Of a stretch of 64,000 nt of DNA, positions 52,198 through 60,565 are shown piece by piece. The stretch spans positions 434,001-498,000 of the forward strand of contig CAVXYA010000002.1 of NCBI GenBank assembly GCA_963765955.1, read 5' to 3'. The position numbers were made by a program, and so were the translations under genes. The notes under the pieces were generated by a model. That model searched no databases. It was not told the DNA's origin and saw only the letters and a list, made by a program, of their open reading frames with translations. Position 1 is the stretch's first letter. Each line of letters starts with the position of its first letter. Source of the stretch: JAXDMK01 sp963765955. GTDB taxonomy: Bacteria; Actinomycetota; Acidimicrobiia; Acidimicrobiales; AC-14.

Positions 52198-53040
52198 TCA
52201 GGTTCCCGGGCCGGCGGCGAGGTCGGCGTAGGTGGCGAGGGTGAACCCGTGGCTCGTCACCAGGGCCCGGGCCTCGGGCGTGTTGAGGGCGGCCAGCTCG
52301 TCCTCCCACCGGTAGCCCCATTCGTACCGGGCCCGGTCGGCGTCGTCGCCCTCCCCGGGGTGGACGGTGAGCTCCACCGACTGCCGGCTGCCGGCCGCCA
52401 GGCGGGCCAGGACCTTCGGCAGCCGCTCCCGGTCGAGGGCGCCCGCGCACTCGATGCCCACCGCGTCCTCGGGGTACTGCAGCCCGGCCCGGGCCGCCCG
52501 GCGGGCCAGCCGCCGGCCGAGCACGGTGACCCCGATGCCGGAGGGGGTCAGCGACCGGAACCGCGGGACCCGCACCGCGGGAACCCCGTACCGGGCGGCC
52601 AACTCCAGCACGACCTCGCAGACCAGCGGCCACAGGTGGAGGTGCTGGTGGGCGTCCAGGTGGGTGATGGGGACGCCCAGCTCCTGCACCAGCTCGAGCT
52701 GGGCGGTGAACTCCCGCCGCAGGTCCTCGGGGTCGATGCGGCCGGTCGCGGCCCGGGCGATGAAGCCGGCGTAGCCGGGGCTGAGGTGGCCCCCGGGGCC
52801 AAGGAGGGTGGGGATCTCGTCCGCCGACAGCAGAGGCGGGTCCTCCCCTACCGCGGCCAGGTGGACGCCGACGCCGAGGGCAGGCTCGTCGGCCAGCCAG
52901 GGCGCCACCTTGGGGTACGCGGGCCCGATGGCCAGGGCGGACGTGCTGGTGACGATGCCGGTGCGGTGGGCGGCGAGGATCCCCCGCGAGATGCCCTCGG
53001 TGAGCCCGAAGTCGTCGGCGTTGACGATCAAAAGTCTCAT
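52198..53040 (-). CDS. ChbG/YdjC-family carbohydrate deacetylase
   Basis: The 280-residue protein has LLIVNADDFGLTEGISRGIL (metal Asp-Asp), STSALAIGPAY, GVGVHLAAVGEDPPLL (metal His), THLDAHQHLHLWPLVCEV (metal His) and ELTVHPGEGDDADR. All YdjC metal and substrate motifs are present. The family deacetylates N-acetylated sugars (diacetylchitobiose in E. coli). ATG 53040 overlaps the mannosyltransferase stop by ATGA. Confidence 0.88.
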   Translation of the reverse strand: MRLLIVNADDFGLTEGISRGILAAHRTGIVTSTSALAIGPAYPKVAPWLADEPALGVGVHLAAVGEDPPLLSADEIPTLLGPGGHLSPGYAGFIARAATGRIDPEDLRREFTAQLELVQELGVPITHLDAHQHLHLWPLVCEVVLELAARYGVPAVRVPRFRSLTPSGIGVTVLGRRLARRAARAGLQYPEDAVGIECAGALDRERLPKVLARLAAGSRQSVELTVHPGEGDDADRARYEWGYRWEDELAALNTPEARALVTSHGFTLATYADLAAGPGT

Positions 53041-54287
53041 GGCAACAGCCTGGTCACGAGAGGTAGTACCCGCGGGAGAAGGCGGCCGGTGAGCAGCACC
53101 AGCCCCAGGCCGCTGGCGGCGGTGGCTGCCTGCCGCAGCCGAGGACGGTCGGCCACCAGCTCGCCCGCCACCGCGAAGCAGGGGAAGGCGGCCAGCAGGT
53201 AGCGGCTCATGCCGAAGAAGTTCTTGGTCGACAGGGCCGACAGGCCGATGAGGAGAAGCACGTAGATCCCGTAGCCCCGTCCGAAGCGCCGGAACACCCG
53301 CGGCACCAGGGCCAGGCCGGCGAAGGTGAGGACGGGGTGGGCCACGAACGTCAGCCACGACAGGGGGCTGCTCACGTCGGTGACGTCCTCGAAGAACTGC
53401 ACCTTGAGCCAGGTGCGCAGGCCCGCCTCCTGGTCCCACGCCTCCTGCCCGGTCAGGAACGCCAGGGGGTCGCCGAACCGGGCCCACAGGTAGAGGGAGA
53501 AGGCGGCCAGGCCCCCCGCCGACAGCAGCACCCCCGCGTCCTGCCAACGCCCCCGCCCTCGCGCCTCGGCCGGTGCGCCCTCCCCCGAGGCGTCGTCGTC
53601 CCCCGCCTCACCGTCCGCGGCGGCGATCTCCCGCCGGCGGTCCCAGGCCCGCACGGCCAGGCCCACCACCAGGACCGCGCCCATGGGCCGACCGGCGGTG
53701 GCCACCGCCCCCACCAGCCCGGCCAGCCACGGGTGCCCCCGCTCGAGCAGGACGAAGGCGCCGATGACAGCCAGGATGAACAGGGCGTCGGCGTAGACGG
53801 CTCCGAAGAGGAAGAAGGCGTACGGGTAGAGCACGAACAGGAGCAGGGCGGCCTTGGCCGCGGGCGGGCTGAGCCGGTCCCGGACCCAGGTGAAGAACAG
53901 GGCAGCGGACGCCACGCCGGCGGCGACGGTGACGAGGATGCCGCCCAGGTAGGCGCTGCCCACCGCGGCGCCGGTCGCCCGCATCAGCATGGGGTAGGCC
54001 GGGAAGAAGACCACCGTCGACTGCTGGCCCTCGACGTAGGAGTACCCGTCCTCGGCGATGCGGTAGTACCAGCCCGAGTCCCACTGGGCCCACCCCTCGA
54101 CCCACCGGTGACCGGTGAAGGCGGGGAACACGTGGGGCTGCCCCGACCACGGCAGGAGGGCCACGGCGAGACCCGACACCAGGAACAGCACGATGGCCAC
54201 CCCCACGGCGAGGAGCGCGGCCTGCTTCACCGACGTCTCGCGGGGCCGGGCCGGCCCACCCGTCGGACGGGCTCTGGTGGACTGCAT
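53037..54287 (-). CDS. PIG-V-like membrane mannosyltransferase
   Basis: The 416-residue protein has about eight to ten transmembrane helices. The first extracytoplasmic loop carries WAQWDSGWYYRIAEDGYSYV, the W-D-x-x-W-Y-x-x-I-A-x-x-G-Y motif of PIG-V/GT-C enzymes, whose Asp coordinates the polyprenyl-sugar donor. VVFFPAYPMLMRA and YADALFILAVIGAF follow. It uses polyprenyl-phosphomannose in related actinobacteria. An Asp/Ala-rich loop (GEAGDDDASGEGAP) interrupts mid-protein. ATG 54287 follows CAGGAG. It is coupled to chbG. Confidence 0.85.
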   Translation of the reverse strand: MQSTRARPTGGPARPRETSVKQAALLAVGVAIVLFLVSGLAVALLPWSGQPHVFPAFTGHRWVEGWAQWDSGWYYRIAEDGYSYVEGQQSTVVFFPAYPMLMRATGAAVGSAYLGGILVTVAAGVASAALFFTWVRDRLSPPAAKAALLLFVLYPYAFFLFGAVYADALFILAVIGAFVLLERGHPWLAGLVGAVATAGRPMGAVLVVGLAVRAWDRRREIAAADGEAGDDDASGEGAPAEARGRGRWQDAGVLLSAGGLAAFSLYLWARFGDPLAFLTGQEAWDQEAGLRTWLKVQFFEDVTDVSSPLSWLTFVAHPVLTFAGLALVPRVFRRFGRGYGIYVLLLIGLSALSTKNFFGMSRYLLAAFPCFAVAGELVADRPRLRQAATAASGLGLVLLTGRLLPRVLPLVTRLLP

Positions 54288-54376
54288 CGGCTCCTGCTGA
54301 TCCCCCCGGCGGCCCAGTGCCCGGAAGCTAGCACGGGGGCTAACCGCCACTTCCCGCTGGCGCGGCACGGGGCCCG

Positions 54377-54658
54377 TCACCCCAGCCGGCGGACGATCTC
54401 CTCCTCGTACTCCGGGAAGTACCGCCCGATGACCGTGAGCTCGAACCGGCGCAGGATGCTGGTGGCCGGCTCCCGTTCGAGCAGGAAGGCGAACGACTCC
54501 TGCACCAGGATGGCCTCGTCGGTGTCGGGCATACCGAGGTCGTCGACCATCTGCGCCGGCACCGTGACCTCGTGCTCGGTGGCCGTCGACCCCCGGCCGA
54601 CGACCACCTGGTAGACGCCCGACCCCGAGGCCCTCACGGTCACATCCGGCCTGGTCAC
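54377..54658 (-). CDS. Conserved small actinobacterial protein, function unknown
   Basis: The 93-residue protein reads VTVRASGSGVYQVVVGRGST, EHEVTVPAQMVDDLGMPDTD, EAILVQESFAFLLEREPATS and ILRRFELTVIGRYFPEYEEE. There are no Cys or membrane helices. The LLEREPxxSIL...F.L..I..YFPEY pattern is a recognisable small soluble family in actinobacteria with no known function. It lies 13 bp downstream of the VOC gene. Confidence 0.7.
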   Translation of the reverse strand: MTRPDVTVRASGSGVYQVVVGRGSTATEHEVTVPAQMVDDLGMPDTDEAILVQESFAFLLEREPATSILRRFELTVIGRYFPEYEEEIVRRLG

Positions 54659-54671
54659 GAAGGGGGCCTGG

Positions 54672-55052
54672 TCACGAAGGCTCCTCTTCCACCGGGTGGA
54701 GGCCGATGCAGAACTCGTTGCCCTCCGGGTCGCGGAACGTGGCCCACGTGGCGCCCCATTCGTCGTAGCGGCCCACCAACTCGGCCCCCAGTCCCATCAC
54801 CCGTTCCACCTCGGCGTCGAGGTCGTCGGTGCCCAGGTCGATGTGGACCCGGTTCTTGGCCGCCTTGGCCTCGGGGACCTGGATGAACATCATCCGCGGC
54901 GTCCCGCTCGTGATGCCGTTGCCACCGAGCTCGGCGAAGTACGGGCTCGTCCTCCCCGGGGGGTTCCCGGTCACCTCGGCCCAGAACCCGGCCAGGCCGA
55001 CGGGATCGGCGCAGTCGAAGGTGACGCTGTGGAGCCGGAGGGCCGCCGTCAC
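54672..55052 (-). CDS. VOC/glyoxalase-family protein
   Basis: The 126-residue protein is a single VOC module: RLHSVTFDCADPVGLAGFWA, MFIQVPEAKAAKNRVHIDLG and ATWATFRDPEGNEFCIGLHP. The metal residues of glyoxalase I are partly replaced, so the activity is unassigned. ATG 55052 overlaps the upstream hypothetical gene stop. Confidence 0.88.
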   Translation of the reverse strand: MTAALRLHSVTFDCADPVGLAGFWAEVTGNPPGRTSPYFAELGGNGITSGTPRMMFIQVPEAKAAKNRVHIDLGTDDLDAEVERVMGLGAELVGRYDEWGATWATFRDPEGNEFCIGLHPVEEEPS

Positions 55053-55441
55053 GGGGTCCTGATCGAGGAGCTGTTGCCCACCGCGGTGGCGTCGCCGGTG
55101 ACGACGGCGGCCGTGGGGGCGCCGGTGACCACGTTGCCGCCGACGGAGGCGGTGGCCGAGCCCGAGTTGGTGATGACGAGGCCGGGAGACTCGGCGTCGC
55201 CCGCGGCGTAGGTCTCCGAGCCCACGGCCTCGGCCGTCTGGGACGCGGACACCGGCACCGTCGTGGTCGGGACGGGGGCACCGGTCGTCGGCGGGGATCG
55301 GACGGTGGTCGTCGCCCGACCGCTGACGGCGGTGCCGTCGGAGGTCCGAGAGGGACCGCCGTCGTCGACGACGGCCATTGCCACCAGCACCGCGACCCCG
55401 ACGACCACGGCCAAAAGGATCACCGGCCGGGCGCTCGCCAT
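55049..55441 (-). CDS. Exported Thr/Ala-rich hypothetical protein
   Basis: The 130-residue protein has an N-terminal hydrophobic anchor (PVILLAVVVGVAVLVAMAVV), a Thr/Pro/Ser linker and a C-terminal Gly/Ala/Thr beta-rich part (LVITNSGSATASVGGNVVTG, APTAAVVTGDATAVGNSS). No Cys. It is overlapped at the 3' end by the VOC gene. Function unknown; probably surface-exposed. Confidence 0.6.
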   Translation of the reverse strand: MASARPVILLAVVVGVAVLVAMAVVDDGGPSRTSDGTAVSGRATTTVRSPPTTGAPVPTTTVPVSASQTAEAVGSETYAAGDAESPGLVITNSGSATASVGGNVVTGAPTAAVVTGDATAVGNSSSIRTP

Positions 55442-55459
55442 GTCGATCCTACGAGGCCG

Positions 55460-55933
55460 TCACGGGCCGCCGACCCGATCGAGCACGGGAACGGTGACCC
55501 GAGCGGTGCGGTACTGGAACACCCGCCGGCCCATCTCCTGCAGCGTCAGCTCGACCACCACCGGGCCGGTGGGCTCGGCCTCCAGCAGGAGGTCGATCTC
55601 GGCCACGCACGACTGGCCCGGCTGCAGGATGTTCGACACCCACCAGCCCCGCTCCGGCGGCCGGCTGCCCTGGAGGGTGGCCAGCACCGCCCCGGCGGCG
55701 CCGGACACGATGTGGCCGTCGACCCGGCGCACCACGCCCAGGGACCGGCCCTGGTTCTGGATGCCGATGACACCCGTCAGGGTGCCGTCGAGGCGGTCGA
55801 CCTCCGACAGCTGGTCGGACTGCCAGGCCATGCGGCAGTCGCCCCGCCACCAGGTGAACGTCTTGGCCCCGACCACGGCGGCGGCGGCAGCCGCGGCCAG
55901 TCCCACAGGGATGCCCTTCACCGGCCCACTCAC
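55460..55933 (-). CDS. Membrane-anchored hypothetical protein
   Basis: The 157-residue protein has one N-terminal hydrophobic stretch (IPVGLAAAAAAAVVGAKTF) and a beta-rich extracytoplasmic part (GVIGIQNQGRSLGVVRRVDG, SNILQPGQSCVAEIDLLLEA, GPVVVELTLQEMGRRVFQYR), reminiscent of CARDB-like or NEW3-like domains. GTG 55933 overlaps the stop of the F420-ligase-like gene as GTGA. No family is assigned with confidence. Confidence 0.65.
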   Translation of the reverse strand: MSGPVKGIPVGLAAAAAAAVVGAKTFTWWRGDCRMAWQSDQLSEVDRLDGTLTGVIGIQNQGRSLGVVRRVDGHIVSGAAGAVLATLQGSRPPERGWWVSNILQPGQSCVAEIDLLLEAEPTGPVVVELTLQEMGRRVFQYRTARVTVPVLDRVGGP

Positions 55934-56559
55934 GGGCGGACCAGCACCAGGGGCGTCTGCTCGTCGTCGTTGCCCTGGGGATTGCGCCGCATCACCTGGC
56001 CGACCATGTCCTCGTCGATGCCCGGGGACTTGCCCATGATCTCGAAGTTGCCGTAGTCGTTGGCATCGACCACCGCCGCCCCGCAGCCCAGGGCCTGGGC
56101 CATGGCCCGGGAGACGCCGTCGGGATTCTCCGGTCCGAGGATGATGTCCTGGGTGTAGGGGGGCATGGTGCCGGTGACGTCGTCCATCCACGCCACCTGG
56201 CGACCGGCCATCCGGTAGAAGTCGCCGTGCCGGCCCAGCAGGCGGAGGGGGGCGGCCACCACCAGCGAACCGAGGATGCGCCAGAAACCGGCCAGGTTGA
56301 TGGCCGTCTGCATGCCGTAGACGGTGCCGATGCTGGAGTCGACGTGCATGAACCAGTTGAGGATCCGGGCCGCCCGTCCGACCCGGAGATCGTCGAGGCG
56401 GACGATGCGGCCCTGGGTGATGGCGAGGGGCGTCTCGCAGATCACCAGCACGTCGTCGGGCTCGGGGACGACGGCGGCCGCGTCGAGGGCGTGCTGCGCA
56501 ACCTCGATGATGTCGTCGCCGGGGACGAGTATCGCGGTCTTGAGCAGGATGGCTTCCAC
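55930..56559 (-). CDS. Coenzyme F420 gamma-glutamyl ligase-like protein (CofE family)
   Basis: The 209-residue protein reads TAILVPGDDIIEVAQHALDA, VICETPLAITQGRIVRLDDL, NWFMHVDSSIGTVYGMQTAI and VVDANDYGNFEIMGKSPGID. D-A-N-D-Y-G and the first loop resemble the F420-0:L-glutamate ligase fold (PF01996). It is shorter than CofE/FbiB (240+), and the GTP/GDP and Glu loops are only partly recognisable. It may have a related amide-forming role. It is coupled to the downstream anchored protein. Confidence 0.72.
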   Translation of the reverse strand: MEAILLKTAILVPGDDIIEVAQHALDAAAVVPEPDDVLVICETPLAITQGRIVRLDDLRVGRAARILNWFMHVDSSIGTVYGMQTAINLAGFWRILGSLVVAAPLRLLGRHGDFYRMAGRQVAWMDDVTGTMPPYTQDIILGPENPDGVSRAMAQALGCGAAVVDANDYGNFEIMGKSPGIDEDMVGQVMRRNPQGNDDEQTPLVLVRP

Positions 56560-56619
56560 GACCCAGACAGTAACGCCGGGAGACGCCGATTGGCCGGATC
56601 GGCGCCCCTTTTTCGGCGT

Positions 56620-57606
56620 TCAGGACCCGATCGGCGCGACGGCCCGGCGCCTGACCCGGGCCAGCCAGAAGAAGCCCAGGGGGCGGGACAACGGGGTGCG
56701 CTCGAGGGCCCGGTCGAGCCGATGGCCCCGCTCGACCATGAAGTCCAGGAAGCGGTCGGCCAGCTTGGCCGACCCCGCCCGCCGCACCAGGCCGCTGAGA
56801 CTGCGGGCAGGGATGTTGCGGATCCCGACCACGCTGTCGACCTCGAACACCGCCTCCAGCTCCTGGCGGAACTCGCGATGGCTGAAGCGGTAGTAGTAGA
56901 AGTCGCCGCCCAGCAGGTGCTCCCCCTCGCGGGCCCCGACGTTGCCCTTCAGGGCCCACAGCCGGTACACCAGGTTGTAGTTGAACGTGGAGATGGCCAG
57001 CACCCCGCCCGGGGCCAGCACCCGGGAGATCTCCTCCAGCACCTTCTTGCGCTCGTCCCCGCCCCGGACGTGCTCGTAGATCTCCACCGAGGTCGACGCG
57101 GCCATGACCCCGTCCTTCACCGGCAGGTGGCGGACGTCGGCCTGAACGGCCAGCACCGGGGTCCCCCGGCCGGCACAGCGGCTGACGAGGGTGCGCAGGC
57201 TGGCACCGCTGTAGTCGACGGCCACCACCGGCTGGCCCAGCTCGACCAGGGCGGACGTGATGCGCCCGGTGCCCGCCCCGTGGTCGAGGATGGGCCCTGA
57301 CGGGCGGCCTATGCGGGCCAGGACGGTGGGCACCTCGACCGCGTTGGTGTAGCCCTCGAACATGCTGTCGTACCAGACGCTCTCCTGGTCGCGGCTCGAC
57401 TGCTCCCGCAGCTCCTGCTCGCTGAGCTGCTCGGGGGTGAGGAACGAGATCACGCCGTCCCTGATTGGGTAGGAGGCGCCGCACGACGTGCATTCCAGGA
57501 CCGAGGTGCCGCCGCCGGTGGCCGCCCGCAGCTCGGACCGGTCGCGGGGGCAGCACAGCAGGGCCAGCATCAGGTCGTCGGGCGCGTCGTCCACCCGGGC
57601 GACCAT
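56620..57606 (-). CDS. SAM methyltransferase with N-terminal Trm112-like zinc domain
   Basis: The 328-residue protein has residues ~10-50 as a Trm112/DUF166-like zinc ribbon (LALLCCPRDRSELRAATGGG, ECTSCGASYPIRDGVISF). The rest is a class I methyltransferase: ILDHGAGTGRITSALVELG (motif I), VVAVDYSGASLRTLV, MAASTSVEIYEHVRGGDERK and LAPGGVLAISTFNYNLVYRL. The target is unknown; the zinc part suggests RNA or tRNA-related substrates, or a ubiquinone/MenG-like role. ATG 57606 is the conventional start. Confidence 0.85.
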   Translation of the reverse strand: MVARVDDAPDDLMLALLCCPRDRSELRAATGGGTSVLECTSCGASYPIRDGVISFLTPEQLSEQELREQSSRDQESVWYDSMFEGYTNAVEVPTVLARIGRPSGPILDHGAGTGRITSALVELGQPVVAVDYSGASLRTLVSRCAGRGTPVLAVQADVRHLPVKDGVMAASTSVEIYEHVRGGDERKKVLEEISRVLAPGGVLAISTFNYNLVYRLWALKGNVGAREGEHLLGGDFYYYRFSHREFRQELEAVFEVDSVVGIRNIPARSLSGLVRRAGSAKLADRFLDFMVERGHRLDRALERTPLSRPLGFFWLARVRRRAVAPIGS

Positions 57607-57701
57607 ATTCGGCTTCCGAGGGGCCCCCTTCCCCGCCGTCGAGGATCGTCGACATGCTCGGGAGGGGCTTGTAACGTCTGCCGGGTCGAAAGGGAGACGC
57701 C

Positions 57702-58900
57702 GTGACCCGATTGGATCCACCATCACGCTGATCGGACGACCGGGCACCGAGATCGTCGACCCGGCGTCGCTGAACCCGAAGATCGCCCGCTTCCTCGACG
57801 AGGTGCGACCGGCCACCCCGTGCCTGGTGCTCGACCTCGACGTGGTGGCCGAGCAGTACCGCCACCTGAGCGAGGCCCTGCCTCTGGCCCGCGTCTACTA
57901 CGCGGTCAAGGCCAACCCCGCGCCGGAGATCATCCGGGTCCTCGCCGGGCTGGGCGCCAGCTTCGACGTGGCCAGCCCGTCCGAGATCGACATGTGCCTG
58001 GCCGCGGGCGTCCCGGGGTCGGCGCTGTCCTACGGGAGCACCATCAAGAAGCAGGTCGATGTCGCCTACGCCTACGAGCGGGGGGTGCGACTGTTCGCCT
58101 TCGACAGCATCGGCGAGCTGGAGAAGATCGCCGAAGCCGCCCCCGGCTCCGATGTGGTGTGCCGAATCCTCACGTCCAACGAGGGTGCGGAGTGGCCGCT
58201 GTCGCGCAAGTTCGGGTGCGAGATCGAGATGGCGGCCGGGCTGCTGGGCCTCTCCGGCCGGCTGGGGCTGGTGGCGGCGGGCGTGACCTTCCACGTCGGC
58301 TCGCAGCAGCGCCACCCCCGCCAGTGGGACGAGGCCATCGCCCTCACCGGCCGGCTGTTCTCCGAGCTGGCCGACTCGGGCGTCAACCTGCGCATGGTGA
58401 ACCTGGGCGGCGGCTTCCCGGCCCACTACCGGGGCCAGGTCCCCTCCATCGAGGCCTACGCCGAGGCGATCATGAAGGCGATGGAGTACCACTTCGGCGG
58501 CAACCTGCCGGAGATGATCGTCGAGCCCGGCCGCTACCTCACCGGAGACGCCGGCGTCATCCGCTCCGAGGTCGTCTTGGTCTCGTGGAAGTGCGAGGGT
58601 GACGACAAGCGCTGGGTCTACCTCGACGTCGGCATCTTCGGCGGCCTGGCCGAGGCCATGGGCGAGGCCATCAAGTACCACATGCTCACCTCCGCCGACG
58701 GCGGCCCGGTCGGACCGGTGGTCATCGCCGGCCCCACCTGCGACAGCGTCGACATCCTCTATGAGACCGCCGACTACCGCCTCCCCCTCGACCTCGCCAT
58801 CGGCGACACCGTCGACATCCTCTCGGCCGGGGCCTACACGACCTGCTATTCCACCGTCGGCTTCAACGGCTTCGGCCCCCTCGCCTGCTACTGCATCTAG
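57702..58900 (+). CDS. Group IV PLP-dependent decarboxylase (ornithine/lysine/diaminopimelate-like), probable frameshift at the start
   Basis: The core reads PCLVLDLDVVAEQYRHLSEA, YYAVKANPAPEIIRVLAGLG (PLP Lys), GVTFHVGSQQRHPRQWDEAI, NLGGGFPAHYRGQVPSIEAY, VEPGRYLTGDAG and CDSVDILYETADYRLPLDLA (catalytic Cys-Asp). It is an alanine-racemase-fold decarboxylase of the eukaryotic ODC type. The subgroup is not separable; the CDSxDIL motif favours ornithine/lysine decarboxylase. A GAAAGGGAG ribosome site precedes GTG 57702, but the frame from that codon meets TGA after ~30 bp, while the enzyme frame lacks a start there. One base is probably missing or added near 57710-57725. Confidence 0.85.
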
Positions 58901-58975
58901 CCGGTCGTCCCGAGAGGGCGTCAACGTCGGACCTCGCTGGGCCGGGCATGAGCCTCCCTCACGTCAACTGCTTCC

Positions 58976-59010
58976 CCGGCGGCGACCCGCGCCGGCTCGA
59001 TCGCCGCCGG
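58976..59010. terminator. Bidirectional terminator between convergent genes
   Basis: CCGGCGGCGA (58976-58985) and TCGCCGCCGG (59001-59010) are perfect 10-bp complements with a 15-nt loop, between the decarboxylase (ending 58900) and the HNH gene (ending 59104). There is no T run, so it is a probable intrinsic or structural terminator for both. Confidence 0.55.
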
Positions 59011-59103
59011 CCGCCTAACGTCAAGCCACTCGGTCCGACGGCCCTTCACCCGGGTGCTGGCGCCCGGTATCCGCCCACGGCCGGCTGGCGAACTCACCCC
59101 CCG

Positions 59104-60257
59104 CTACCCCCAGCCCGGATCGGACCTGGGTGGTGACGTGCAGCGAACGATGCCGTCGGGTTGGGTGACCTCGAAGGTGGCATCGGGCAGGAGCTTGGCC
59201 TGCCATCCGGGTTGATGGAGCCGGTGGTGGTGGCGGGTGCAGACGAGCACCAGGTTGTCGAGGTCGGTGGCTCCGCCGTGGGTGACCCAGCGCACGTGGT
59301 GGCCCTCACACCACGTCGAGGGCCGGTCACAGCCCGGGAAGCGACAGTGCTCGTCGCGGATGACCAGGGCGCTCCACAGGGGAGCGGGAATGGTTCGGGT
59401 CGACGTGCCGTAGTCGAGGATGGCCGAGCGTCCCGCCATCAGCACCCGGTGCAGGGAGCAGTCGCACAGGAGTCTTGACACGCTGTCCCCGTCGAGGGCC
59501 GGACCGCCGATGACCCGGCCCCCGCTGCCCTCGGCCAATGCATCGACGTCGACGACCACGTTCAGGTGGGGGCGGTGCCGGCCCCCGGCCCTCGAGTGCT
59601 GGTGGTCGAGGAAGAACCGGCACACATCGACCAGGGCATCGGCCCTCCTGGTGGCCGGGGTGCGGGTGTCGTCGGCATCGTCGGTGGTGGCCAGGCGCAG
59701 GGCGGTGGCCACCACCGCCCCACCCTCGGCGTCGAAGGACCCGTCGAGCACGTAGCGGTCATCCAGGGTCTGGGACAGGTAAAGCGAGCGCTCGGGCTCG
59801 GCCGGCTCCGGCGGCTCGGTGGCCCGGGCCTTCCAGCTGGCCATGGCCCGAGAGGTACCGGCGACGGTCAGCGGCACCAGGTAGGGCACCACGTCGGCCT
59901 CCTGCTCGGCGAACAGCCCCACCGTCGAATCGTCGACATGGGCCAGGATCGCCTCCACCTGCCCCCGGACAGCGACCCGTCGCCATAGGCGGCGGCGCAG
60001 ACCGGCAATTGCCGCATTCTCTGGGCCAACACGCTCAGCCGCTTGGCCGAGCGGTCGGTCATCGACGCCATCGACCGCAACCACGCCGTCATCGACGTGG
60101 CCCCGTCGATGTCCCACAGCTCATGCGCATCGAAGGCCCCGGCCACCTCGGCGATGCGGGCATCGAGCTGGTCACGCAGGGCCAACACCCGAACCAACGC
60201 ATCCCGATCGACCGGGATGTCCAGCCTCTCGATCGCCTTCGCCAGATCCTCCAGCAC
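59104..60257 (-). CDS. DUF222/HNH endonuclease (13E12-like), one frameshift
   Basis: GTG 60257 opens LEDLAKAIERLDIPVDRDAL, HELWDIDGATSMTAWLRSMA and RLSVLAQRMRQLPVCAAAYG (DUF222). Near 59965-59975 one base shifts the frame, and the rest continues RGQVEAILAHVDDSTVGLFA, LDDRYVLDGSFDAEGGAVVA, RADALVDVCRFFLDHQHSRA and the HNH nuclease: DEHCRFPGCDRPSTWCEGHH, THGGATDLDNLVLVCTRHHH. The corrected length is ~384 residues, typical of 13E12 family. This family is abundant and mobile in actinobacteria and often DNA-damage induced. An SOS-like box overlaps its promoter (60265-60280). Confidence 0.88.
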
Positions 60258-60264
60258 ATCCTAA

Positions 60265-60280
60265 GCGTACACATGTTCGA
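60265..60280 (-). promoter_or_regulatory. SOS-box-like LexA site overlapping the HNH-gene promoter
   Basis: On the minus strand TCGAAC-ATGT-GTACGC matches the mycobacterial SOS box TCGAAC-N4-GTTCGA: six of six in the first half and four of six in the second. It lies 8-23 bp upstream of the nuclease start and overlaps a TACGCT -10 whose spacing would give a leaderless transcript. Confidence 0.5.
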
Positions 60281-60565
60281 TCAATGGCGCAAGTCAAATT
60301 GGCAATATCTCTTCGATTTCTTTGGGCTCCGACTCCGAGTTAGAAGTCGACCTCGAAGCCTGGACCGGGCCTCCCGCAGCGAGGGTTCGTTCCGGCGAAA
60401 CGCCTCAACGGCGCAGGTGAGCCACGAACCGCAACGTTCCTCGCTCACTGCCGCTCTTTGTCCGGCGTTAGGCCTCGGCGGTCACGTCCCCACTCCGACG
60501 CATACGGCCCTTTCTTAAGCTGCAATTTACTCATGACTCGCGACCAGATCGCGCACGCCCTCCCG
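60281..60565. other. Non-coding interval
   Basis: Between the HNH start and the protease stop (60566) there is about 285 bp of A/T-richer DNA. I see no conserved ORF or tRNA. It contains short repeats (TCCGGCGAAACGCCTC and TCCGGCGTTAGGCCTC, near 60391 and 60461, 70 bp apart) of unknown meaning and probably the protease 3' end and HNH promoter. Confidence 0.4.
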
